From: Lactarius indigo
Taxonomy: Eukaryota > Basidiomycota > Agaricomycetes > Russulales > Russulaceae
DNA length: 64,000 nucleotides
Assembly: GCA_025766275.1 (NCBI GenBank)
Contig: JAFKAC010000190.1
Coordinates: forward strand, 1-64,000
Reading direction: 5' to 3'
A program made the position numbers and the translations under genes. Positions 45,500 through 56,649 of this stretch are shown here, one piece after another. The notes below the pieces were generated by a model. That model worked only from the letters and a program-made list of their open reading frames with translations, had not been told where the DNA came from and did no database searches. How positions within the stretch are numbered: position 1 is the stretch's first letter; every line of letters starts with the position of its first letter.

Positions 45500-46175
45500 G
45501 GTTTGGGTCATGTCGCTCTCAATGCAAAGTACACGTAAGTGAGGAAGCACGCCGAATACGTGTGGTGAACCCAAAAGGTGTGATACAGAAGCAATGTTTT
45601 TCATGACTCTCAGATCAAGTTACACTCACACTCATGTACATTTGGGTGGGATCCAATGACCCATAAGTGGAGCGCAGAATAGGACACAAATCACAGTCCA
45701 CAAGGACGTAACGTATCAGTTACGATAGCAGGTGGTAGCGAAGCTCGGCAGGCACATAGGCGAACCTGCACCGCCGTAAATAACTGTCTGGCGTATTTCG
45801 TGCTAGCTGGTAGCCGACCTCTGCCCACCACGAAGGACCAAGGAACAATCATATGGAGGCGCATGCGATCACTCGCTCATTGTCTTTGTACTTATTGTCC
45901 TTGCATTGTCCAACTGTGACAGATCGTGCTCGCAATCGAGGGTGTAGTACTGCGTAATGGAAACAACGAAAGAACACAAACGGAAATGAACCGCTTTACA
46001 AAACCCTTTTAGTGGGCGTCACGATGGTTTGTTTGTAAGTACAGTTGAGGTACACACTATGTTCACCAACCAAGTACAGTCACAGGTTGACTTACGGGTC
46101 ATGACGTCATCATAGATCCCATCCATTCCATTTCACGTGAAACTTTCAGCTTTGCTTTGTCTTAGTCAGCCACCT
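45500..46175. other. intergenic, nothing recognised
   Basis: About 675 bp between two convergent genes (RS-rich, plus; PDX1, minus). No open frame of note, no repeat, and no tRNA-like box seen. Confidence 0.5.
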
Positions 46176-47871
46176 CTACCAGCCCCGCTGCGCCAGCCGT
46201 CCTCCCTCGAGGTTTGCATCGCTGGTCGAATAATTTAGCCGATTAGTACACCACACAACTCTGTTGCCACTCACATTGTCAGACCCACCATAGGGGCACC
46301 AAGGTTCTCTGATATCTGTTTCACATTCAAGGTACGCACGTCGAACGAGCGGATGCAAAATAATTCGGGCCCATACCTCCGCAAGAATTTTCGGATTGTT
46401 GAAATGCGTGACCTAGAAGATGTTTCAGTATCAACAATGGGCACGACGATCGGGTCGGGTCTCACGGCCTGTACAATCGCGCGGGCACGCTTGGCGGGAT
46501 CTCCGGACTACGACAACAAACAAATCAACGAGCTGCGGGTCTTGTATAGAGACAAAAAAAAGAAAGACTACCTTGAAGATGCCAGACCCCACGAACACTG
46601 AAAGCATAAAAAAAACAATTAAATCCGTTGGTATGACCGGGGACAAAAGTTTTGCCGACCTCCATCACAGCCCAACTGCATCATCAGTGCAGCATCGGCT
46701 TTTGCAAACAATAATAGTAAAACCGAGGTTGGCGAAGCACAGGAGCCAAAGAGAAGACCGCTGCGCACCGGGCGTGGCAATACCACCGGCAGCGAAATTG
46801 ACCACCGGAAGCCGTTTCAGGCGTGCTGCCTCCTTGAGTAAATGGAACGGTGCCTGGATCTCCTTCGCGTATACATACAGCTCCTCCTCCGTCAGAACGC
46901 TAGCCTTGCGGATCTCGCCGGCGACTGCGCGCTGGTGACGCACCGCCTCCACGATGTTGCCTGTCCCCGCTTCGCCCTTGGTACGAATAAAGGATGCGCC
47001 TTCGGATATACGTCGGAGAGCCTCGCCGAGATTGCGTGCACCACAAACGAAGGGCACCTTGAAAGTATGCTTATTGATGTGGTGTTCCTCGTCCGCGGGG
47101 GTCAGCACCTCTGACTCGTCGATGTAGTCAATTCCAATGCTTTGTAAGATCTACGTTTCGATGGGGGGCGATCACACAGTTGAGCATTCGTGGCGCTTCT
47201 TATTATCCGTAGGCACATTACCTGGGCCTCGACGAAATGACCAATCCGTACTTTGGCCATGACGGGGATGGACACGGCCTCGACGATCTCTTTGATCATG
47301 TGGGGATCGCTCTGAGCCAAAGGGGTATGGGATCTAGCACCATGATGGACTGCGACAAAAACCTCGCACTTGCCATACGCGCAACACCACCTGCGGCACG
47401 AATGTCTGCCGGTACACGTTCCAGTGCCATGACAGCACACGCGCCAGCTTCTTCAGCTATCCGCGCCTGTTGCGAGATGGCAGCAAGCGAATAAAAGGGA
47501 CCAATAACCACATTACAGCAGCGATGTGGCGAGGTGTACGGCATACGCACCTGTTCTGCGTTGACGACATCCATGATGACGCCACCCTACTCGCGGAAAC
47601 AAAAATCCTGTTCAGATCAAAGAGCACTCGGTCACAACGTGTACTTACCTTCAACATCTGGGCGAGCCCAGACTTGACCTACAGCGGCATAGGCATGTCC
47701 GTTTCAGTCACTCGGTTATTCTGGCAAGACACCAGGATGCAAACACACCCCAAATGTACCCATGTTGCTGTTTCCCACATCCTTTACGCGTGTCGGCGCA
47801 CCAGCCGTTGATCCAACGGCGCTTCCTGCTCCTTGGAGAACCTGAATCTGCGGCTGCGGCGAGGCACTCAT
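46176..47871 (-). CDS. PDX1: pyridoxal 5'-phosphate synthase, PDX1/SNZ subunit
   Basis: Makes vitamin B6 (PLP) from ribose 5-phosphate, glyceraldehyde 3-phosphate and ammonia supplied by PDX2. Twelve exons: 47871-47749, 47678-47649, 47586-47551, 47466-47374, 47311-47222, 47150-46769, 46698-46660, 46597-46572, 46507-46466, 46412-46377, 46315-46275 and 46221-46176 (327 aa). Hallmarks are [28 protein letters not shown] in three exons, [26 protein letters not shown] with an active-site Lys, [36 protein letters not shown], and the C-terminal RLAQRGW. The intron after GGVARM uses a GC donor (47373, GCAAGT). Exons as short as 26 nt make this gene invisible to simple ORF scans. Confidence 0.95.
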
Positions 47872-49396
47872 CACTTGGCAGTTCGTCGAAGGAATGGATC
47901 TATCTATCTATGATAAACAGAGGAGGAAAACTTACAATTTGCAAATTTTTCGGGGTCTTTCAACCCTTTTTTATTTTTATTTTCGTGCGTGACTCGTTCA
48001 CGCCTGCGCATGCGGGCCGAACGAACCGATGGCGTTCCTCTGGTTCCGCGACTCGGCTGCGCGGAACAACCGTCTCACCTGCGACGCAAGTGCATGAGCT
48101 GTGGACGACAAAAACGGTGCAGGGTATTTTCACTGTAATCACTGCGCGAGGATTAGTCTGTTCCTTTCACACACGTGGGTTTTTTTAATTCATATATGAA
48201 ATTGACGGACAGTCTTACGAACGGCGAAATTAAATTGCATTCATACAGCGGGCTTCTGAGCCGGAAGGGTGGGCGTAATGGCAACCATTCGAGGACACGG
48301 GCTCATGTGTGCATGCGCATGCGCATGAAAGAATGCTCTGAGAGCCTTCCGATGTGCCATTGGAGCGCCGCCGTGCCCTCCTGATTCTCCTTTTCCCCCA
48401 GCAATCCTCACTCGCAACTTGGCGTGGGGCCGGACTGACCTGACTCGGTTCCTGGAGGCGAGAAGGTGCTATCTTTGCTTGCCCCGCGCGTTATCTGTCA
48501 ATGTCGGATACCCCTTCTGGTCAAAACCAAGCCCCAACTTTTGGCACATGATCACTCCAAAAAAACGCTTCCTTTGGCACAAGGTCGACAGGTGATAGTC
48601 ATAACGGAGGGCAAGAAATCACGCCGGCAGTGCAAGTAACGATGAGTGCCATCTATATGCCTCGGTAGTGATTGCGCATGCCCCTCGTGCGCGTACTTTA
48701 AAATGACATGAGAGAAGTCAACTCCGCGCGAGATTGAAATGGAATCGGAACATGCCGTTTCTGGTGCTGTATCAGGGGTAAGGCAATGGCACATGTGGAT
48801 GTTCATGTACGATCGCCCGCAGTGGTGATGATTCGTTTTTCCGATCTTGAGCGTCCGAGTAGTACAAAGTGTGTAATTCTGGTCTCTTGTTTCCAGTTGT
48901 AAACAGGGTTGGAGCAAATCAGGAAGGACACCGTTCTGACGCCAACATTCTCGTAATAGCTCCAAGTTCCTGTCAGACTTGGCACCGCACAGGGCGGCCG
49001 AAGAGATAGGGGAAACTTTGACTCAACGCCTCAGGCGCAGCCATGGTTCATCCAACCAAAGAGACGGACTGCTCCATACAGGAAGCACATTGGTTGTTGG
49101 AGTGAACCACAAGACAAATTTGACCGACTTTGGAATCGGACCCAGCCCTCTTGGATTTGGCTATGTAATAAAAGGACCCGGAACATCCATAAGGGGACGG
49201 GCATTCTACGATCAGGATGTGGCATCAAGGCTGCCTGTCGTTGCGATGAGCAAAAAGCAAGGCGAGAAAGAATTCCCAACGGAAACGGGCGTTCTAGGAC
49301 CGGTGCGATGTAGGGCGGCGCAACAAAATGGAGCGTTTGAAAAGACTCGATTGTATCAAAGGGGGATAATATAAACTAATGGGCGGCCGTCTCGTG
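47872..49396. other. 1.5-kb region upstream of PDX1, no supported gene
   Basis: Frames exist (minus 48965-48552, 137 codons; plus 48979-49374, 131 codons) but their composition is not protein-like and no family is recognised. Fungal PDX1 is often next to its glutaminase partner PDX2; no PDX2 motif was found here. A poly-T/A-rich stretch (about 47945-47995) may belong to the PDX1 promoter. Confidence 0.45.
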
Positions 49397-50037
49397 TCAG
49401 AAACCGTGACTGACTAGCCAGTCCAGGACGGCGTGTTTCCGTGAAAGGCCGCTAAGCACGAGATGATTTGATCTAGTGATGCGTGCATTCAGACGAGTTG
49501 ACTCTGGTGATATAGGGTTGGACAGGTCGCGAATCAGATCATCAGCCAATGCCTTTTGGTGTGATGAAAATGAGAGGCGTGCGGTTGTGAGAAACCGGGA
49601 TCACTTACCTTTATATTTCCCTCCACATTGCGAACCGAGATGAGGTACCGCGTGCCGCCATTACGAACGTCTGAATAAACGGGAAGAGAACCACGGGTAT
49701 TTCGGGGGACGAAATAGGGAGGACGGGGAGAAAGCGGGGGAGGTCCTGATACGGTACTGGATGTGAAGAAACGGGACCATGTTGCGCTTCCGATGAAGGG
49801 AAAGGGGAAGGGTTTTGGGAACATCATGATACGAGAAAGGAATGGAGGGGTGGGTGCAGTCGTGGGTGGGTGTAGCCTTGGAACGAGGATCGGAAGGAAG
49901 ATCTGTTGTTGGAGAGAATAATAGATATTTGAATTGACGTGGCGTGTGTTTGAGATGAAGGCGCGGGATAACCCTCTACAAACTGGTCTGTGTGCGGTCG
50001 TGTGGTAACTTGGCACTGCCGCCCGCAACGCTGTCAT
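49397..50037 (-). CDS. IMG2: mitochondrial ribosomal protein mL49 (Img2)
   Basis: Two exons, 50037-49609 and 49552-49397 (194 aa). The conserved core reads PYFVPRNTRGSLPVYSDVRNGGTRYLISVRNVEGNI in exon 1, then ALADDLIRDL, and the terminal GLSRKHAVLDWLVSHGF in exon 2. The junction is in phase. The chosen ATG begins TALRAAVPSYHTTAHR, rich in Arg and Ala without acids, suitable as a mitochondrial presequence. The ~90 residues between it and the core are poorly conserved, and an unspotted intron there is possible. It is divergent from the gene at 50161. Confidence 0.87.
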
Positions 50038-50160
50038 CTCCTTCCATCCATCTCCCGATTTCACACCGCCCCTCACACCCATAATATACCCGATTATGCC
50101 GCCCCTCTTATACCCATCTCCCCTCCACATTGTCTTCGCTTCCGACTTTCCCTCCCCACC
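50038..50160. promoter_or_regulatory. 123-bp divergent promoter, IMG2 / gene at 50161
   Basis: Shared upstream region of two head-to-head genes. It contains AATATACC (about 50083), a weak TATA-like stretch for the plus-strand gene. Confidence 0.45.
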
Positions 50161-50836
50161 ATGATGTACCACACCTTCCACCCACTCCCACTTGCTGCTG
50201 CTCCTTTCGCCCCCTTCTCCCACCTCGACCAATGGACTCCCTCCTGGCCTGATGTCTACGTCTTTTCCAAATCCGATTCACGGCTCTCCCGTCCACATCC
50301 GTATTCGTCCCGAAGGCGGCCACCTTATCCGCGTCTCGAACCGACGTCCCCTCGCACGGGGTCACAACCAGTACTGCGTACTCAGGTGCCCCCAATGCTT
50401 TCTGCGCTCCCTATCCCAGTCGCTACACCAGGGCTCGAACGTGAGTTTTTTTTGTTTTTCATTATTAGCGTACACCGTAATTTACGCAGCCTGTCAAGCA
50501 TCCCCCATGTCCACCTCTTCCAACCCTGGATCACCGATGTCAACTGCCGCTCCGCCGACACCTGCGCCGGAGTTTCTCCAGGTGGTTTGCAACGCACCAT
50601 TATTGGCACCCAAGCCGCTTCCATATCGACCACCGGCATTCCTTGACAGTTTTGAGCTTCCTGACCCAGATGAGGATCTCTCACGCCCCCCTTACACGCG
50701 ATCGAGTTCCAAGCGGAAGCGTACACGTACACGAGACGGACAGGACGACTCTTCTTTGGTTTCAAAGCGCCGCGCCACAGAGTCCGTCTTCCGAGGGCTG
50801 AACGGTCTTGGGTCGCACCGTCGGTTCTCAAAGTGA
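50161..50836 (+). CDS. small Pro/Ser-rich hypothetical protein with basic tail
   Basis: Two exons, 50161-50440 and 50490-50836 (208 aa), 49-nt intron. The sequence has WPDVYVFSKSDSRLSRPHPY, a long Pro/Ser/Thr linker, PYRPPAFLDSFELPDPDEDLSRPPY, and a basic nuclear-localisation-like SSKRKRTRTRDGQDDSSLVSKRRATE. Most of it should be disordered. Not recognised. A second ATG follows directly (50164). Confidence 0.6.
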
Positions 50837-52473
50837 CCGGCTCCCTGTTTGATGTTTATGTTTATGCCCCTGCCTTAATACCCACATCTTCATTCATCGT
50901 AAGTCTCCCGGTTCTTAGACACTGTGAAGGATGCTGATATTTGCCGGTTTCAGTTTAGCACAACCTCGCACGCGCATACATACATACATACTTGTTTCGA
51001 CACATGCATCCATGAAAGAAAAAAAAGAAAACGTGTTTATTAATAGAACCTCCCAAATGACACTTCTGACCGCGGTGATTTTGCTGGCTGCCTGGTTCCA
51101 CCTTGCTCCGTTTACAAATTGAGCGCTTTCACCCTTACCTCGCTTTCTCCGCGACCCGCGAAGCGCCCTCAATCCAGCACTGATGGGCTGGTGACAGATG
51201 GTTCCAACTGCCGCCGCCGCCGACCAACTTAATCTCCTATTATCTGCTGTATTATTTCCGAGCCGTCGCCTGCTGGTTGTGAACAGAACAGAGACGGACA
51301 AACTCGGTTTCACATGCGCGCTTGATTGATCATGCGCCTCGGTCCTTGTGATCAAGGGACCTGGGTCAGTATTAACCTGCCAACTGGTCGTTACCCGCAA
51401 TCCAGATAAGTACTAGTACTAGTTGTATTGGATGCATTGGTAGGAAACTTCGCGATGGCCGTGTGCTCTTGTCTTGTAAGGGCACATGGCTGGTACCGAA
51501 CGGTGCCAACCTGTCAGGGTCACATCAAATAGCCATCGTGTCGTGGGCCTATGCGATACGCGCGATACAGTCATAAATCGGTTGCCGGTCTCAGGCTTCT
51601 GTTGGTTGTCCGGGTCGTCGTAAGCCTTCTGACCCCAACTCTACTAACCATCACTGACGCTTACAGGCTGTATCAACTCGAGTGGGTTCCGCGATCTCCG
51701 AATTTGAGCGATCCGCGCTAACCTGCTTCTCCTCGCACTGCCGCAAGGGCATGTCGCGCCACCTTTACGCACACTCTACGTTTCAATGAGTTTCCGAAAC
51801 TGCTTGGCACGACAAACACCTGGCTGTCCATGTCTGCTACTGCTACCATTCCTGCCCATCCCGATTACCGTACTTGGTTGGCTTCGACTCACAACTGTGA
51901 GCACACACGGCGGCTCCATCCCCGGGTCTCCATCTTTTTTACCTGGACTGCGAGCTTGGTCCCAGCCCAACGCGCGGGGACGAGCAGGACACATCTCCAT
52001 ACAACGCTGAGCCGGGGAGCGAGCGACATCCGCTCCTCCTCAATGACGGACACGCAGCACCATGAAACGTTCGCGTCTCGGTCACTCATCGCCTTCGCAT
52101 TCGAGGGAAGCGACACGGGAGAGCGCCCCGCGGCTGGTGCGGCGAAAGGGTGCTCGGACCAAAGGGTGCGTGAACAGCGGCGGCACGATGATCTTGCATT
52201 AATCAGACCGCAGCGTCCCGCCGCTTCTTTATCGTCGGAGTTCTCGCTCCCCAGGCAAAGACGTGGTGGCTTCACTAGCGCGAGGGAAAGAGCTCCCGGA
52301 CAATTCAATATGTGCGAAGAACGAGATACGGTGCCGGCGTGCTCTCTTTATTTATTTATTTTGCAGGGGCGAGGTGTGTATATGGGGAATGGGGAGGCGT
52401 GTCTGTGACAGAAGACGAACATTGTACGACGATCCATGGCACAGAATTTCGCCCCACCTCCCGATCTCCCGAA
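50837..52473. other. 1.6-kb region, no supported gene
   Basis: 3' UTR of the preceding gene and anonymous sequence. Open frames on both strands at 51786-52408 look like mutual shadows. A short TACTAGTACTAGT direct repeat occurs near 51410. Confidence 0.4.
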
Positions 52474-53235
52474 ATGCCCCACGGCGTCGTACATAGCGAG
52501 ACGGACCGCCGTGGTGATTTAGATGTTCTTGTTCGCGAGAAACTCTATGTTCGCATCTGTGAGTCCGAGGCTCTCTGCGACTGCTTGAAAGTGCACCGGT
52601 CGCCCGCGGGCTTGCGGGTTGGTGAGAGAGAGGCTCGTTCTTTTTTCTTTTCCTCGGTTCTATGTCTGGCGACGCTAACTATCCGTCCTTGCGCCAACCA
52701 CCTGACTATAGCACATTTATTACGCCCCACCCCTGTCTCCTCGCAGACAACGCGGCCCTTCCACATGGATTTAGGCACCGATTGTGCCTCGCGACCCAGC
52801 GATCTGGTGCTCGTCGATGGCGGAGGCTGTCTGTATTGGTACACGAATGTGTCCAGGGTGCGTCCGACGTCGTTCTATCCTTTCCTCTCTGGACCACCAC
52901 CAGAGCCTTTCGTGCTGATTGGACCACGTTCCATTACTAGACGCTCACCATATCACACTCTAGCTTCCATTACTTGGAGCTGGGAGCTCAGGTGCACACG
53001 CAGGAGCCGCTCGCGATTTCTTAATGCGATTCGGCGTGGCCCAGGTTTTCGCCCATTGTCTTGGTCAGCGGTCTGCTCTTCGCTTGACTTGCTACAATCG
53101 TGTGACCTTCAAACAAACGGCACGAGTCTCTGCGCGGCGACTCCAATGACATCATACAAATTTATAAATGAGCCAGACATCGACATCGGTGGGAGAGGTA
53201 AATATTCCTTCAAACTTCCAAATACTCGGCCATGA
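52474..53235 (+). CDS. anonymous 253-codon open frame, doubtful gene
   Basis: The frame is open from upstream of the ATG at 52474 to a stop at 53233. It contains GDLDVLVREKLYVRICESEALCDC and WYTNVSRVRPTSFYPF, but composition is uneven, no family is recognised, and competing frames are open as well. No intron signals are needed. It may be chance or a lineage-specific gene. Confidence 0.22.
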   Translation: MPHGVVHSETDRRGDLDVLVREKLYVRICESEALCDCLKVHRSPAGLRVGEREARSFFFSSVLCLATLTIRPCANHLTIAHLLRPTPVSSQTTRPFHMDLGTDCASRPSDLVLVDGGGCLYWYTNVSRVRPTSFYPFLSGPPPEPFVLIGPRSITRRSPYHTLASITWSWELRCTRRSRSRFLNAIRRGPGFRPLSWSAVCSSLDLLQSCDLQTNGTSLCAATPMTSYKFINEPDIDIGGRGKYSFKLPNTRP

Positions 53236-53485
53236 CGTTTCTCCATTTCATGTATTGAGGGTCGCTGTCACGTAGGCGAAGAAAGAATGCTGTGAATCTT
53301 ACCGGGGGAGTCGAAGAGCCCCCGACAAAACCGTAGTTAGCGTGGAAAAAAAAAAGTCTGATTCATTGCCCGGTGTAATGTCGATGGATATCCACACCAC
53401 ACCACCCAATAACACACACATACCGTTCGTGAGAAATCCTCGGAAGAATGATTGGAGATTGTAAGGGTGCCAGATCTGCGACAAA

Positions 53486-55346
53486 CTATTCATTGATAAT
53501 GGCCGATTCTCGGCTGCGTTCGATTTGACTGCCGAGTAAAGTCCAGGCATACGATATACCTGCCATAACAACAACCCAGAGGTAGCCCGAGGGGAATTTG
53601 CCACTAGCGAACAGCGCAAAGAGCGAACTATTTTCAGGTTTGCACTTCTGCAACTGAAGCCCGATGATAAAACCATCCACGTACCTGGCGAAGGCGGGAC
53701 AAATCGACCGAGTGAAGCTCATTGCGAACTGGACGAGTCCGTTCGTGGCCCCAAGGGACTCCGGGGTTGGTGCCGTCTCCTTAACCAAGATCATGCTGAG
53801 CCTACGTTCGTTCTAAGTTAGCTTCCGTAAGATTGACCCGGAATTCCAAAGTGCGTCAACACACCCAAACGCCACGCTGCCCAGCCTTGACAGGGCCAAC
53901 AGCGCAACGATACCACACCACACCATCGCTTGCACGCGCCGATCTGCGTCTGACAGACGTAGTGTGTCCGTCGTTACATGCCCATTGATAGACGAAAGGC
54001 CGGTACGTGCCACAATATTGAGTAGTGGTAGTGCAAGGAAGCAAAACGGCCAAAGGCTCATGCATCTGTTGTACGCGCGGATGTGGTCGCAACGAGAGAT
54101 AAGGATAGGTGTGACGAATAACTGGATGAAGCAGGCGACGAAGCCCGAAATAGCAAGGCAGAAACCGATGTCTGTAGGCTGTCACCGGACGATCAACGAC
54201 GAAGATATAATAGTGCATATAGAGAGCGTACAGAAAGCGCGAGACCACCCGACTCGATGGGCGAGTAACAGAAAAGGACGAATAGTACGTCAAAGGCCGT
54301 GTACGTGAAACTAAGGCCAGCGCCGGACAAGCTGATGGCGCGAATGATGGGAACAGAAGCGAGCATCTTCAGAGTGAATGGCGTTGATCTCGGTTGCTGG
54401 TAGACCTCCTGGATGGGCCTATGGGAAGACAACCCACGGCGCTTGCTAGGTAGAGTCTACGATTGTGAGCAAGGGCGTAGGAGGGACACGACAAAAAGGG
54501 CCAACCTCTTCGAGTAAGACGTAGCCAAGGATAACGCCAATGAGGGAAACGGCGGACGTGATGCAACCAGGAAGGAAATAAGGATAGGTGCGGAAAAGAT
54601 CGTGGTGGAATAGATTAGAATTGGGGAAAGTACTTGCCGGGTTTGAGAAAGTTCCACCTATGAGGGGTCTATCAAAGGGTAATCGAGTCGAGCGAGATGA
54701 CACGGGTTGTTCGTTGACTCACCCAATGATGGAACCAACTGGCCAGGCAAGACTGAAAAGAGGAAAGGCGATAGCTTGGTTCGTGGAATCCGTGAGTTCT
54801 CCGAGGACTGAATAGATAACAGCGACGTTGCCTGAGAAAAAACCACCTGCGATGGTACAGTAACAAGGATGTGGTATATAATCGGTGTGAAGGAAAGATA
54901 GCAAACGGACTGACCGAGGCATCGGACGAGCAAAAGTCCGACAAGTGTCCGTTGTAGACCAAAAAGAAGAGTGGCCAAATTCGTTCCGAGCATACCAATG
55001 AAAATGACAGGACGACGACCGATGACATCTTGAACAAAACGAATGAAGTGGGAGACAATGAAAAAAAGAAAAGGGACCAACCGGAGAGGCGAGCCCAGTG
55101 GTATATGGAGAAGAGAGAAGAGATGGCAAAAACGCTCTCAGCCAAGCCGCTGTAGAAGGCAATGCGAGAGGGACCGCCGGGAAGATGGAGGTCAGCGATC
55201 ATCTCGTTTATGTAGGGAAAGACCTGAGCGAAAGCTATGGGTTCGACAAGACGGATGAGACAGAGAGTGAACAACTGAGCCTTTGGAAGGGGAGTCGAGG
55301 GAGAGGGAGCGAGAAGGGGACAGGACTCGTCACTCAACTGAGCCAT
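53486..55346 (-). CDS. MFS transporter, ZIFL/DHA1-like
   Basis: Eight exons: 55346-55082, 55028-54915, 54846-54723, 54668-54506, 54456-54232, 54178-53865, 53801-53685 and 53627-53486 (487 aa). The start carries PLPKAQLFTLCLIRLVEPIAF and INEMIADLHL. The MFS signature DVIGRRPVIFIG follows helix 2. FFSGNVAVIYSVLGELTDSTNQ, FPLFSLAWPVGSIIGPLIGGTFSNP, and LEETLPSK at the end of helix 6 are typical of the fungal relatives of zinc-induced facilitators. The second half has about six more helices (AFDVLFVLFCYSP, NGLVQFAMSFTRSICPAFA, LWVVVMAGISYAWTLLG). Substrate is unknown; relatives move small organic compounds or metal chelates by proton antiport. All junctions keep frame. Confidence 0.9.
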
Positions 55347-55542
55347 AGAGAGTGGTCTTGGTGAGAGGTTAGGCGAGCATCGTGGCTGACTCGTTGTGCG
55401 CAGAGACTAGACTATTAGACTGCTATACAACTTAGAATCTTTAAATCCAATCAAGCCACCGCTATCACGTGCTCGTGTGACACTCTCTGATCAAGGGCCA
55501 TTCCCCTCCCATGCTCCGTCCCGCCCTCGTCCTCACACTCAC

Positions 55543-56332
55543 ATGCCATCAAACACAGACAACATCACGCTCGTCGCACCTCGTCCCGTTAGATTAACCA
55601 ACTTCTCCATCCACCTCCCCTCCCCTCACCGTCATCACTCCCTCCGGATTACCTCGACCCCCGCGGATCCAGTCGATCCCTTGGATGATGACCCGCTCAT
55701 TCACTTAGATCCTGATTCCTTATCTCCAAAGACCTCTCCCCGTGCGTCCCCCAGGTCTGCGCCTCCTTCCCGGTTCCGATCCTTTTGACTCGCTAACCCT
55801 TTGTCTTATCAGATCCACCTTACCCTCAGAAGCACTCGAGGAATTTCTTTCCATCCTTAGACCCTCCCTTTTCCCTCCCCGCTCCCCCACCCTCCGCCCC
55901 ATTCGATACCCCATTTCTGCATTCCACGATCGTACCTTCTCTCTTCCACCAAAGCCCCTCGGCGGAATTGACAACCTTCCCGTCCTACCCCGGGAAGATT
56001 CTCGCAACCCAACTAAACACACGAACTTCGCTTCTCGGGTTCTTCCCCAGCATGAAAACGAAGAGAACGACACGAGACCGGTCACTCCTCCAAGGGTTTT
56101 TAGCCCTGGTCCATTAGGTCTTTCTTTCATTTATTGGCGCCCGTATCATTTAGCTGACCCCGCCCTAGCTTCCCCCATCTCACGCATGCACACTCGTAAT
56201 CCATTTCAGCGCCATGCTTCCTACGAACCACCATTCGCTTCCGGTGCGTACCTCCCTCTCCAGGATCGGACGCTCTCCCCCGCCGCAATCGCCCTGCCTT
56301 CTCCTACACCAAGCGAGCTCGAGTCAATCTAA
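55543..56332 (+). CDS. conserved basidiomycete hypothetical protein
   Basis: Two exons, 55543-55754 and 55813-56332 (243 aa). The donor at 55755 (after AG) is preferred over the one at 55740 because it joins ASPR to STLPSEALEEFLSILRPS in frame. Other recognisable parts are PISRMHTRNPFQRHASYE and an end rich in Pro/Ser. A further 49-nt stretch (about 56108-56156) has GT...TAG ends and can be removed in frame, so a third exon is possible. No domain is recognised. It is divergent from the MFS gene (about 200 bp). Confidence 0.6.
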
Positions 56333-56649
56333 GTTCATCTATCAACGCAAGATCCCCCATTTCCCCATCCCACTCCTATCGCATTCTGCGGTGCTTTGAC
56401 GATGCGCCCCGAGACGCTTTTACTGTACAACTCGGACCTGTCCGTGTGTGACTCTATCTGTCCCTTACCTCTCCAACACTACTTATTTTGCGTATGATAT
56501 CGCTCTTGTATCGTGTATTTATCCGGCCCGGGATGACAGAATAAACATACCTTACTTATGTAATACAGACGGAAAGAGCAACAAGACGGGGGACAGCTTG
56601 GGGGGACCACACCCGGGCCTTGTGGCCAGGCCGCTGTGTCTTTCAATTA
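56333..56649. other. intergenic, nothing recognised
   Basis: Short gap between two plus-strand genes; expected to hold a terminator region and the promoter of the large Ser/Pro-rich gene. Confidence 0.4.

Noticed and set aside
52312..52473. Upstream extension of the open frame at 52474
   Set aside because: No ATG in frame; only a non-canonical start would include it, so the doubtful gene was trimmed to 52474.
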